IMG/VR virus record: IMGVR_UViG_3300049597_000143
Coordinates: 1 to 39,604 of that record
Strand: one strand, 5' to 3'
DNA from: a virus
Length of the DNA stretch: 39,604 nucleotides
Shown: positions 31,001-37,854 of the stretch, piece after piece
Position numbering within the stretch: position 1 is the first letter of the stretch
Layout of the letters: every line of letters starts with the position of its first letter
Translations under genes and position numbers: made by a program
The notes under the pieces: model-generated
Told to the model about the DNA's origin: nothing
The model's input: the letters and a program-made list of their open reading frames with translations, nothing else
The model's database searches: none

Positions 31001-33163
31001 ATGGATCTGTCGAAACTTAGCGACTCGGACCTGCAAGCGATTCAGCGCGGCGACCTTCGCATGATGTCCGCCGACGGGCTCAAAGTCCTGGCGGGCGAGC
31101 CCAAGAAGGAAGCCGTGCAGATTGCGGGCGAGTTCCTGACGGGCGTGCCGCGCCAGCTCGGGCTGACCGCACGCGCGGGCATCCAAGGGCTTGGCGGTGC
31201 CGTTGGCGTGCTGTCCGACCCGATTGCGTCCGCTATAAACCTTGCGCGCATTGGGGCCGGCCGCGATGCAGCGGTGCCGACGGCGCGCAAGACGGCGCAA
31301 AACGTGGCTGACTTTATCGGCCTGCCGACGCCCGAGACGCCTACCGAGCGCGTGGCGGGCGGCACTGCGGAGCTCATGGCCGGGGCCGGTGGCGGCATGG
31401 GCATTGGGCGGCTGGTTGCTCAGGGTGCGCCCGGTGCAATGCAACAGGCCGGGCAGTTCCTGTCGCAAGCCCCTGCGGTTCAAGTGTCGTCCGCTGCCGG
31501 CGGCGGCATGGCGGGCGGCTCCGTCAAGGAAGCGGGCGGCGGTCCCGGCGCTGAGTTTGCGGCTGCGCTGCTTGGCTCCGTGGCCGGTGGCGCGGCCCCT
31601 GGTGCGCTCGATCGCACGATGCAGGCTGGCGCGCGTCTGATGACGCCCAAACTCACCGCGCAAGAGATTGACGTCAAGATCCAGCAAGCCTTGACGAACC
31701 AAGGCGTCGATTGGGAGGCGATGCCGAAAGCGGTGCGCTTCTCGCTGCGCAACGAACTGTCCAAGACGCTGCAAGCGGGCGACGAGATCAGCCCTGAGGC
31801 GCTGCGGCGGCTGGCTGACTTCAAGACGATTGGCGCGACTCCGACGCGCGGCATGGTGACGCTCGACCCGGTGCAGATCACTCGGGAAAAGAACCTGTCC
31901 AAGATGGCGGCTAATAGCGGGCAGGACGAGCTATACGGCCTGCCGCGCATCGAGAATCAGAACAATCGCACGCTGATTGACACGCTCAACACGGTGCGCG
32001 GCAAGCCGGTCGATGCGTTTACCGCAGGCGAGCGCGCTATCGGCACGCTTGGGGCCAAGGACGCGCGGTATAGCGCCGTTGAAAACACGCTGTATGAGCG
32101 TGCGCGCGGTGCGGCCGGCCGGGACATCCCGCTAGACCGCGAGGCGTTCCTGCGCACGGCATACGAAAACCTTGCCAAGCAGAACAAGGGTGCATTTTTG
32201 CCCGCTGAGATTGATGGCCTGCTACGTCAGATCCGCGAGGGCAAGGCTGTCATTGGCGGGCAGGACTACCCCATCCCGTTCAACGTGGATGTGATTGACA
32301 ACCTGAAAACGACGCTTGCAGCCGCCTCGCGCAGCAGCAAGGACGGCAACACCCGTTCCGCCATTGCGCAAGTCCGCAACGCGCTAGAAAGCGTCCAGCC
32401 CGCAGGCGCACCGATCAAAACGGCGTTTGGCGGCAACGCGGTGGCGACTGGCGCGCAGGCGGCGGCGATGCAGCAGGCCGACGCGCTGCCCGCCGAGGCA
32501 ATGAAGGCGTTCGACAGGGCGCGTTCAGTGGCCCGCATGCGCCGCACTTGGCAAGAGTCCGCGCCGAGCATCAAGGCGACAATGGACGACGTAGCGCCCG
32601 ATCAGTTCGTGCAGAAGTTTGTGCTTTCCCCGAGCGCATCGGCTGACGATGTGTCGGCGCTTGCCCGCGAACTGAAGCGCAACCCCGAGGCGGCGCAGTC
32701 TATGCGCTCGGCCATTGTGGAACACCTAAAGGAAAAGGCGCTGAGCGGCGCATCCGACGAGGTGGGCAAGTTCAGCCAAAGCGCATACAACAAGGCTCTA
32801 GGCGCGCTAGATCGCAAGCTGCCGTCCTTTTTCTCGCGCGAGGAAATTGCGCAGATGGAAGCGGCGGGCAGGGTTGCGAGCTACATGCAAGTCCAGCCGG
32901 TCGGCTCGGCGGTCAACAACAGCAATTCCGGCGCGATGGTTTTGGGCCGCGCGCTTGACGGGATCGCGGGTATCTCAAGGTTCCTGCCGCTCGGGCGTGG
33001 CCTGGTGGCTGACCCGCTGCAATCGCTGCAATTGTCCATCGGCACGCGCAACGCGCAGAACGTGTCGGGCGGATTGCTCGCGCCGCGTCAGCCTGCGCCA
33101 ATGCTCACGGGTAGCGCGCTGCTGCCGGCAGTAATGGCAACCGGGCTACTTTCGTCCCCGTAG
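31001..33163 (+). CDS. Large ejection-type internal virion protein (720 aa)
   Basis: A mostly helical 720-aa protein with hydrophobic Gly/Ala stretches near the N-terminus (LTARAGIQGLGGAVGVLSDP, GTAELMAGAGGGMGIGRLVA) and a hydrophobic end (GSALLPAVMATGLLSSP). The middle and C-terminus are polar helices (KTLQAGDEISPEALRRLADF, MRSAIVEHLKEKALSGASDE). The pattern fits the largest of three P22-like ejection proteins. It is the last head/tail gene before lysis. A transglycosylase motif is not evident. Confidence 0.65.
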   Translation: MDLSKLSDSDLQAIQRGDLRMMSADGLKVLAGEPKKEAVQIAGEFLTGVPRQLGLTARAGIQGLGGAVGVLSDPIASAINLARIGAGRDAAVPTARKTAQNVADFIGLPTPETPTERVAGGTAELMAGAGGGMGIGRLVAQGAPGAMQQAGQFLSQAPAVQVSSAAGGGMAGGSVKEAGGGPGAEFAAALLGSVAGGAAPGALDRTMQAGARLMTPKLTAQEIDVKIQQALTNQGVDWEAMPKAVRFSLRNELSKTLQAGDEISPEALRRLADFKTIGATPTRGMVTLDPVQITREKNLSKMAANSGQDELYGLPRIENQNNRTLIDTLNTVRGKPVDAFTAGERAIGTLGAKDARYSAVENTLYERARGAAGRDIPLDREAFLRTAYENLAKQNKGAFLPAEIDGLLRQIREGKAVIGGQDYPIPFNVDVIDNLKTTLAAASRSSKDGNTRSAIAQVRNALESVQPAGAPIKTAFGGNAVATGAQAAAMQQADALPAEAMKAFDRARSVARMRRTWQESAPSIKATMDDVAPDQFVQKFVLSPSASADDVSALARELKRNPEAAQSMRSAIVEHLKEKALSGASDEVGKFSQSAYNKALGALDRKLPSFFSREEIAQMEAAGRVASYMQVQPVGSAVNNSNSGAMVLGRALDGIAGISRFLPLGRGLVADPLQSLQLSIGTRNAQNVSGGLLAPRQPAPMLTGSALLPAVMATGLLSSP

Positions 33164-33229
33164 CCATTGCACGAACAGCAGCGCGCCAAGTCCAGCCAGC
33201 CAGCCGAGAACCGTCGGGTTGAATTCCAT
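33146..33229 (-). CDS. Speculative antisense 27-aa membrane peptide
   Basis: On the minus strand, an ATG at 33229 opens a short frame encoding MEFNPTVLGWLAGLGALLFV followed by QWLRGRK. It looks like one transmembrane helix with a basic C-terminal tail. GGCGG directly precedes the ATG, a poor ribosome binding site. It overlaps the end of the ejection gene on the other strand and lies just before the holin. Chance is possible. I see no leftward promoter. Confidence 0.25.
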   Translation of the reverse strand: MEFNPTVLGWLAGLGALLFVQWLRGRK

Positions 33230-33292
33230 CCGCCAATCATGCCACGCCGCCTGTGGGCGTGACAGCCACGCCTAGCCCAAAAGCGTACCCAC

Positions 33293-33517
33293 ATGGCATC
33301 CCTCCACGAACGCACTGACCTCGCGGCCGAAACCGTGTCTCAAGCCATGCGCGCCTCGCCTGCCGTCGCAGTGGCTGCACCAACGCTGCTAGGGGCCGAT
33401 TTGAACTCATTTGTTCTGATTCTGACGGCCGTGTACATCCTGCTACAGATCGGCTTCCTGTTGCACAGATGGGTACGGATGTCGCGCAGCAAACGGCCGT
33501 CTGAGTCCGCAGAGTGA
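33293..33517 (+). CDS. Holin
   Basis: A 74-aa protein with a polar N-terminus (MASLHERTDLAAETVSQAMR), a modest hydrophobic stretch at residues about 22-35 and a clear transmembrane helix at about 39-59 (FVLILTAVYILLQIGFLLHR), then a basic tail (RWVRMSRSKRP). It is immediately upstream of and coupled (GTGA) to the endolysin, the classic holin place. With a SAR endolysin downstream it may act as a pinholin-type protein, but topology is unproven. Confidence 0.78.
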   Translation: MASLHERTDLAAETVSQAMRASPAVAVAAPTLLGADLNSFVLILTAVYILLQIGFLLHRWVRMSRSKRPSESAE

Positions 33518-33984
33518 GGGAGCGTATTGCGCCCCTGCTGCTGTCCTTGTCAGCGGCGGGGCTAGTAGCAATTGCGGGGTATGAGGGGTATCGCGCGCAG
33601 GCGTATGACGACGGCGTGGGCGTGCAAACAATCGGGTTCGGCAGCACGACGCGCGAGGACGGCACGCCCGTGCAGCGCGGGGACAAGACGACGCCCGAGC
33701 GTGCACTTGCCAAACTCGCAGCAGACGCGGACAAACACGCGCAAGCGGTTTTGCGATGCGCGCCCGTGCCAATGCACGAGTACGAATTCTCTGCGTTCGC
33801 ATCGTTTGCGTACAACGTAGGGGGCGCTGCGTTCTGCCGCTCTACGCTCGCAGAGAAACTTCGGCGCGGTGACTACGCGGGCGCGTGCGCTGAGCTGCTT
33901 CGCTGGACCTACGCGGGCGGGGTGCAACTGCGCGGGCTAGTCATCCGCCGACAGAAGGAATACGCGCAATGCATCGGCCAGTAG
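33514..33984 (+). CDS. SAR-type endolysin (GH24 lysozyme)
   Basis: A 156-aa muramidase of the T4/P21 lysozyme family. The catalytic triad spacing is exact: E24, D33 and T39 (E-9-D-6-T, as in T4 E11-D20-T26), in YEGYRAQAYDDGVGVQTIGF. The N-terminal residues 5-22 (IAPLLLSLSAAGLVAIAG) are a weakly hydrophobic, Ala/Gly-rich helix typical of signal-arrest-release endolysins, which the Sec system exports in inactive, tethered form. The start is GTG 33514, overlapping the holin stop. It degrades peptidoglycan after membrane depolarisation. Confidence 0.92.
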   Translation: MRERIAPLLLSLSAAGLVAIAGYEGYRAQAYDDGVGVQTIGFGSTTREDGTPVQRGDKTTPERALAKLAADADKHAQAVLRCAPVPMHEYEFSAFASFAYNVGGAAFCRSTLAEKLRRGDYAGACAELLRWTYAGGVQLRGLVIRRQKEYAQCIGQ

Positions 33985-34124
33985 ACAACCCCGACGCTGT
34001 GCGGATGCTGATAGCGCAGGCGTACGTCGCGGGCCAGTCGTCGAAGCCCGATTGGTCGTGGCGCTCGTTCCGCTATGGCGTTGCCGCTGGCCTGCTGATG
34101 GCCGCGCTGCTCATCGTCGTCTGA
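33969..34124 (+). CDS. 51-aa membrane protein in lysis cassette
   Basis: ATG 33969 lies inside the endolysin 3' end (16-nt overlap), and TGA is at 34122-34124. The product is MHRPVDNPDAVRMLIAQAYV, a polar middle (KPDWSWRSFRYG), then one C-terminal transmembrane helix (VAAGLLMAALLIVV). Location between endolysin and Rz suggests an accessory lysis role such as a second holin or antiholin. That is inference from context. Confidence 0.6.
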   Translation: MHRPVDNPDAVRMLIAQAYVAGQSSKPDWSWRSFRYGVAAGLLMAALLIVV

Positions 34125-34176
34125 TTTATCGCGGCGGCATAAACCGCCTAACTTCGCAATAACTCGCGGGGCTTCC

Positions 34177-34686
34177 ATGTTTGGACTAGATCGGCTGACG
34201 CTCTACGGCGTCGGCGTGGCGCTGCTCGTCCTGTCGCACGGCGGACTGTACGCCTACGGCTGGCATCGCGGCTATGACGCATCATCCGCCAAGTGGGCGC
34301 TTGAGAAGGCGCAGATCGTGGCCGACGCGCAAGCCAAAGCCGACACGTTGCGCGCAAACGGTGAGCGGCTAGCGGCTGAACTTGAGTTAGCCAAATCGAC
34401 ATATCGAGTCGAATATGTCGAAAAAATCCGCTACATCGTACATAAGGCATCCCGCACAAAAGCCTGCCTGTCGGGCAATGTGACCGCCGCGCTCAACGCC
34501 TCGCCGATCCGCGAGACAGTGGAACGCCCCGGCGAGCCGCCGCGTGACGTTGTAGGCCCCTCTGCGGGCACCAGCGAGGCAGCGGTGGCCGAGTGGATTG
34601 CGGGCGCACAGGCAGCGCATGCGGAGTGCCGCGCCCAGGTGCAGCGGCTAGGCGACTGGATACGTTCCGCGACGGGAGGCAAGTAA
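34177..34686 (+). CDS. Rz: Rz-like inner-membrane spanin (i-spanin)
   Basis: A 169-aa protein with an N-terminal transmembrane helix (LYGVGVALLVLSHGGLYAYG, residues about 9-28) followed by a long Ala/Lys/Glu coiled coil (WALEKAQIVADAQAKADTLR, ERLAAELELAKSTYRVEYVE). This is the classic Rz architecture: inner-membrane anchor and periplasmic coil that pairs with Rz1 to fuse inner and outer membranes at the end of lysis. The downstream Rz1 gene overlaps by one base. Confidence 0.85.
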   Translation: MFGLDRLTLYGVGVALLVLSHGGLYAYGWHRGYDASSAKWALEKAQIVADAQAKADTLRANGERLAAELELAKSTYRVEYVEKIRYIVHKASRTKACLSGNVTAALNASPIRETVERPGEPPRDVVGPSAGTSEAAVAEWIAGAQAAHAECRAQVQRLGDWIRSATGGK

Positions 34687-34859
34687 TGCGTTGCATCGCA
34701 TATGCGTGCGCAAAACGGGTGCTTTATGCGTTTTTATGCGCGGGCGTTATAACCGGCTGCGCGTCTACGCCAATCGTCTGCAAGCTGCCCGAGCCGCCCG
34801 CGTCGCTGCTGGCAGTGCCTGCGCCGCTGCCGCCGATCCCCGCTGACATGCCGCGCTGA
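34686..34859 (+). CDS. Rz1: Rz1-like outer-membrane lipoprotein (o-spanin)
   Basis: A 57-aa lipoprotein. The signal peptide (RVLYAFLCAGVITG) ends at a lipobox with Cys25 (ITGC). The mature part is 33 aa and Pro rich (PEPPASLLAVPAPLPPIPAD), as in Rz1. The start at 34686 overlaps the Rz stop (TAATG), so the pair is side by side rather than nested. A longer frame from 34593 lies within Rz and lacks the signal at its start, so it is not used. Confidence 0.87.
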   Translation: MRCIAYACAKRVLYAFLCAGVITGCASTPIVCKLPEPPASLLAVPAPLPPIPADMPR

Positions 34860-35128
34860 TGGGCAAGCCGACAAAGCCGCGCCCCGTCATGGTCCGCTGG
34901 GTTGACGCCGCGATGTCGGCCGATTCCCACTGGTCCGAGGGCGATCGCCCTCAGCCGCCTAAAGGCAAATCCATGCATATGTGCCTAACCGTCGGCTGGC
35001 TCGTCCACGCCGACAAAGAGTGGGTGCAGATCGTTGCAACGCTCGCAGACGGCGCACACGCGCATCTGACTGAGATTCCGCGCGGCATGGTGCGCGAGAT
35101 CAAAGCCCTGACGGGCAAGGGCATCTGA
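34859..35128 (+). CDS. Hypothetical protein (89 aa)
   Basis: TGATG coupling to Rz1 upstream and to the phosphoesterase downstream. The product MGKPTKPRPVMVRWVDAAMS contains TVGWLVHADKEWVQIVATLA and ends KALTGKGI. It has the look of a small beta-barrel protein found in phages, such as proteins with a short WVQIVAT strand, but no family is certain. Function unknown. Confidence 0.62.
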   Translation: MGKPTKPRPVMVRWVDAAMSADSHWSEGDRPQPPKGKSMHMCLTVGWLVHADKEWVQIVATLADGAHAHLTEIPRGMVREIKALTGKGI

Positions 35129-36114
35129 TGCCGGTCCGTAAAGTCACCGACGAGCAACTGCACGACGCGCTACAGGAAACCAACTCACCCACAGCACTGG
35201 CAGCGCAGTTCGGAATCTCGATGCGCGCGATCCAGACGCGGCTGCGCAAGCTTGGCGTGCCGCCGCTCGACAATCACGCACAGGCGCGCAAGCCGCCCGT
35301 CTACCGCGCCAAACCCGAAGGCCGCTTAGACGTCAACATTACCGATGGATCGGTAATCATTGGCTCAGACTGCCACTATTGGCCGGGTATGGTATCGACT
35401 GCACATCGCGCGTTCGTTCGGACGATCTGTGAGTTGCGGCCGAAAGTCGTGATTATGAATGGCGACGTGTTTGACGGTGCCAGCGCAAGCCGCCACCCGC
35501 GTCTAGGATGGGCCGAGAAGCCGCCATCCGTGCGTGACGAGCTGCGCGCCGTCGAGGAGCGCCTCGCGGAGATCAAGGCCGCATGCCCGCCAGGCTGCAT
35601 CACGGTATGGACGCGCGGCAATCACTGCATGCGCTTCGAGATGATGCTAGCCGCCAACGCCCCGCAATATGAAGGCGTGCAGGGCTTCTCGCTGTCCGAC
35701 CATTTCCCAGAGTGGAAGCACTGCATGGCGGTATGGCTTGGCGAAAAGTGCGTGGTCAAGCACCGGCTCGCAGGGGGCGTGCATGCCACCTACAACAATA
35801 CGCTGCGCTCCGGCGTCACGCTGGTAACAGGGCACCTTCACCGGCTGCAAACGACGACATTCTCGGACTATAACGGCACGCGGTGGGGCGTCGATACCGG
35901 CACGATGGCCGACCCGTACGGCCCGCAATTCGCCGGGTACACGGAACTTGGCCCCGTCAATTGGGCTAGCGGGTTCGCGGTGCTGACGTTTGCCGATGGC
36001 GAACTGCTGTACCCGGAACTCGCGCACGTTGTGGACGAGGGCAAATTTTCGTTCCGAGGGCAAGTCATCGACCTAGGCGACCAGTCCGCAATGCACAAGG
36101 CTGCAAAAGCGTAA
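35128..36114 (+). CDS. Calcineurin-like metallophosphoesterase with N-terminal HTH
   Basis: A 328-aa protein. Residues about 19-47 (SPTALAAQFGISMRAIQTRL) are a helix-turn-helix that could bind DNA. The catalytic part has the metallophosphoesterase signature: D81-C-H83, N111-G-D113, G164-N-H166 and, later, TGHLHR for the distal His pair. Members of this superfamily cleave phosphodiesters in nucleic acids or nucleotides. HTH fusion suggests action on DNA, possibly in repair or counter-defence, which is inference. Last rightward gene before the convergent hairpin. Confidence 0.85.
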   Translation: MPVRKVTDEQLHDALQETNSPTALAAQFGISMRAIQTRLRKLGVPPLDNHAQARKPPVYRAKPEGRLDVNITDGSVIIGSDCHYWPGMVSTAHRAFVRTICELRPKVVIMNGDVFDGASASRHPRLGWAEKPPSVRDELRAVEERLAEIKAACPPGCITVWTRGNHCMRFEMMLAANAPQYEGVQGFSLSDHFPEWKHCMAVWLGEKCVVKHRLAGGVHATYNNTLRSGVTLVTGHLHRLQTTTFSDYNGTRWGVDTGTMADPYGPQFAGYTELGPVNWASGFAVLTFADGELLYPELAHVVDEGKFSFRGQVIDLGDQSAMHKAAKA

Positions 36115-36127
36115 GGGGCTGAAAGCG

Positions 36128-36149
36128 AACACGTCAGCCGCGACGTGTT
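36128..36149. terminator. Bidirectional terminator-like hairpin between convergent operons
   Basis: AACACGTC pairs perfectly with GACGTGTT across the loop AGCCGC. It sits between the ends of the rightward late operon and the leftward 36164-36625 gene. There is no long T run in either direction. Confidence 0.65.
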
Positions 36150-36163
36150 AAAGGCGTCATTGG

Positions 36164-36625
36164 TTAGTCTGCGGGCGGTCCTGCGTACAGCGGTCTGACA
36201 TAGATTGTTTTTGCCACGTCAGTCCCGCCGTCGCAGTATGTTTTTAGAAGGTCATCAAGGTCAGGGGTTGTCCCGTCGTTGAGTTTGTAATCTTCCACCC
36301 ACAAAACAGTGTGGCGGGTTTCGCCTGGGGCGCCGTAGCGGCGGAAATGAAACCAGTCCCATGCTATCGGCTCGGGCGTCGGGTCGGCAAACTCCGCGTT
36401 CAGATTGCGGTAGTGCTGCGTGACATTGCGAATCGCCCTAACCATTGCTGGCTCCGGCCCAATGTCGGCCGCAAGTGCGCCGCGCGCCGCATAACGCCTG
36501 ACGAGCTCGACGTTCTCGGGCCGCACCCAGACCTCTACTCGCACTAGGCCGAGGGCCGCGCGCCGCTCGCGCAGGGCGGCGACGCGCGGGGCGGATGGTT
36601 TCGGGGCGGTCACCCGCTTGGGCAT
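36164..36625 (-). CDS. Hypothetical protein (153 aa)
   Basis: Starts at ATG 36625-36623, overlapping the upstream stop (TGATG). The longer in-frame extension to 36697 is rejected. The N-terminus is basic (MPKRVTAPKPSAPRVAALRE), followed by VRVEVWVRPENVELVRRYAA, which resembles a short strand-helix DNA-binding or antitoxin-like segment. The rest contains WDWFHFRRYGAPGETRHTVL and DLDDLLKTYCDG. No family recognised. Expressed from the 36856-36884 promoter with the preceding gene. Confidence 0.62.
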   Translation of the reverse strand: MPKRVTAPKPSAPRVAALRERRAALGLVRVEVWVRPENVELVRRYAARGALAADIGPEPAMVRAIRNVTQHYRNLNAEFADPTPEPIAWDWFHFRRYGAPGETRHTVLWVEDYKLNDGTTPDLDDLLKTYCDGGTDVAKTIYVRPLYAGPPAD

Positions 36626-36813
36626 CAGGCAGCCTCGCCGCGAGTCGCGTGGTCCGGCACCGTCACCAGGATGGTGTCGCGCTGGCGGTCGCCCCAACGC
36701 GGGTCGAGATCCCAGCCCGCGAGGCCGTACTGCGCCGACACGTCGGCAGCGGCCGCGGCAAGGCAGTCGTCGTGGTCGATGTACTTAGAAGCGTCGATGG
36801 TGATTGTCTTCAT
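36625..36813 (-). CDS. Hypothetical small protein (62 aa)
   Basis: First gene after the leftward promoter at 36856-36884. A GGAGCTGACC ribosome binding site precedes ATG 36813-36811. The product MKTITIDASKYIDHDDCLAA continues with AADVSAQYGLAGWDLDPRWG and DTILVTVPDH. It resembles short regulatory-type accessory proteins but no family is clear. A start further out, at 36849, lacks a ribosome binding site. Coupled to the downstream gene. Confidence 0.68.
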   Translation of the reverse strand: MKTITIDASKYIDHDDCLAAAAADVSAQYGLAGWDLDPRWGDRQRDTILVTVPDHATRGEAA

Positions 36814-36855
36814 GGTCAGCTCCAGGTGGCGCCGCGGTGTGCAGCGCATGGAGAG

Positions 36856-36884
36856 ATTGTATCGCGTTACCGGTAACGTGTCAA
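36856..36884 (-). promoter_or_regulatory. Strong leftward promoter P1 with palindrome in the spacer
   Basis: On the minus strand, consensus TTGACA (36884-36879), an exact 17-nt spacer and TACAAT (36861-36856). The 14-bp palindrome CGTTACCGGTAACG fills most of the spacer, so a bound protein would block RNA polymerase. It drives 36813-36164. Confidence 0.85.
36865..36878. promoter_or_regulatory. Operator candidate, 14-bp palindrome (site 1)
   Basis: CGTTACCGGTAACG, a perfect palindrome lying between -35 and -10 of P1. An identical copy is at 37158-37171. The central CG and flanking GTTAC halves resemble LacI/GntR(gluconate)-type operators. Confidence 0.75.
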
Positions 36885-36930
36885 CACCCTATCCCGCTGT
36901 AACTAGCCCTGTTTGGGGATGGGCAAGGGC

Positions 36931-37110
36931 TTACGCCCATCCCAGCCACCGGGCGTGCTCCACCGCCTCGGCTTTGGTGTCGTACAGGGCGTACACATGC
37001 GCCCCGTCGTTCCACCGGATATCGACCCGGAAGCAGTCACCGAAATCCGTTATCGAAACAAAGTCGGCGGTAATGTGGTTGCGGCCAAGGGCAAGTTGAT
37101 TAGCGTTCAT
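36931..37110 (-). CDS. 59-aa hypothetical protein under its own promoter
   Basis: ATG 37110-37108, TAA at 36933-36931. The product MNANQLALGRNHITADFVSI continues TDFGDCFRVDIRWNDGAHVY and ends YDTKAEAVEHARWLGWA. The strand-strand-helix layout resembles small phage accessory domains. It is transcribed from P2, whose spacer holds the same palindrome as P1. The ribosome binding site is weak (GGAACC). Function unknown. Confidence 0.68.
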   Translation of the reverse strand: MNANQLALGRNHITADFVSITDFGDCFRVDIRWNDGAHVYALYDTKAEAVEHARWLGWA

Positions 37111-37146
37111 GTTTGGTTCCGTTGCGTTTGCGGTTTCGATGTAGTG

Positions 37147-37174
37147 ATTCTACACGACGTTACCGGTAACGCAA
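37147..37174 (-). promoter_or_regulatory. Leftward promoter P2 with the same palindrome
   Basis: On the minus strand, TTGCGT (37174-37169), 16-nt spacer, TAGAAT (37152-37147), with CGTTACCGGTAACG at 37158-37171 overlapping the end of the -35 and the spacer. It is weaker in -35 than P1. It drives the 36931-37110 gene. Confidence 0.7.
37158..37171. promoter_or_regulatory. Operator candidate, 14-bp palindrome (site 2)
   Basis: Identical to 36865-36878 (CGTTACCGGTAACG), again set within a leftward promoter. Two copies in similar promoter positions make a common regulator likely. Confidence 0.75.
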
Positions 37175-37190
37175 GGGGTTTTTTCGGCTG

Positions 37191-37340
37191 TTACAAACTG
37201 CTTTTTACCCGCCGCATCACCGGCCCCTCACCACCGGCACCACCCGATCCCGCAGGTAGATGCGCGTCAAGCACCCGCCGCTGCGCCGAGTGCCGCGTGC
37301 GGCCGGTGAGCAGCTCAAGGTCGGCGGGCGTGAGGATCAC
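37191..37340 (-). CDS. DUF4224-like small protein (49 aa)
   Basis: Starts at GTG 37340-37338, overlapping the upstream stop (GTGA), and ends at TAA 37193-37191. The product begins with ILTPADLELLTGRTRHSAQR, the LTxxELxxLTGxxxxSxQ pattern of DUF4224-type phage proteins, which I recall often lying near integrase or excisionase genes. The C-terminus (GSGGAGGEGPVMRRVKSS) differs from the usual family end, so it may be truncated or diverged. A DNA-binding role is inferred only. Confidence 0.65.
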   Translation of the reverse strand: MILTPADLELLTGRTRHSAQRRVLDAHLPAGSGGAGGEGPVMRRVKSSL

Positions 37341-37549
37341 AGCGCGTCCTTCCCAGGCGCAGCCTTCTTTGCTCGCCTTTTGACCCGCAACTCCTCCAGC
37401 GGCTGGCCCTCTACGTCGTAGCGCACGCAGTACGTAACGCCGTTGATCGTGCAGCCGCCGTAGTGGCGCGCAATGCTCAGGTGCGAGTGCTGCCAGTCGT
37501 AAATGCGCTTTGGCACGTCGAGGTCGAGCATGTCAGTGATGTCGCTCAT
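37337..37549 (-). CDS. Hypothetical protein (70 aa)
   Basis: ATG 37549-37547 overlaps the upstream stop (ATGA). The longer frame to 37669 lies in the upstream gene. The product begins MSDITDMLDLDVPKRIYDWQ, then HYGGCTINGVTYCVRYDVEG, and ends in a strongly basic tail (RVKRRAKKAAPGKDAL). No family recognised. Confidence 0.65.
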   Translation of the reverse strand: MSDITDMLDLDVPKRIYDWQHSHLSIARHYGGCTINGVTYCVRYDVEGQPLEELRVKRRAKKAAPGKDAL

Positions 37550-37854
37550 TTCACCCCCAACGCCGCACGCAGTGCCGCACGCATGGCTGAACGCGCGTCG
37601 TCGTCGATGTCCGCCGCGTCGTACTTGCTGCCGTCGATTTCCGCCCACTCGCGCGTGTGTGCCTCGCACGCCGCCTTGACCATCTCGTCGGTGATATCGA
37701 CTGGCGCGTCAACCTGCCGCCAGTCGAAGCCTCCCGTCTCTGCCGACCCTGCGCCGCTATAGAGACAGCCGATCCAGTCCTCGATCAGCAACTCGTCGGC
37801 CTCGTCGTCGTACTCCTCGGGACGGTCGATGCGGATGTACACGGGCTTGCTCAT
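37546..37854 (-). CDS. Acidic hypothetical protein (102 aa)
   Basis: ATGA overlaps on both sides. The product is strongly acidic (RPEEYDDEADELLIEDWIGC; then DVDITDEMVKAACEAHTREW-like second half with the motif DITDEMVKAACEAHTREWAE). The DEMVKAACEAH segment followed by a Met/Arg/Ala-rich end (AMRAALRAALG) recurs in phage hypothetical proteins. Function unknown. The charge profile could suit a nucleic-acid mimic, but that is speculation. Confidence 0.68.
   Translation of the reverse strand: MSKPVYIRIDRPEEYDDEADELLIEDWIGCLYSGAGSAETGGFDWRQVDAPVDITDEMVKAACEAHTREWAEIDGSKYDAADIDDDARSAMRAALRAALGVK

Noticed and set aside
36905-36931. Terminator at the end of the 36931-37110 gene
   Set aside because: AGCCCT/AGGGCT can pair, but the loop is long and there is no T tract on the minus strand, so it is too weak to call.
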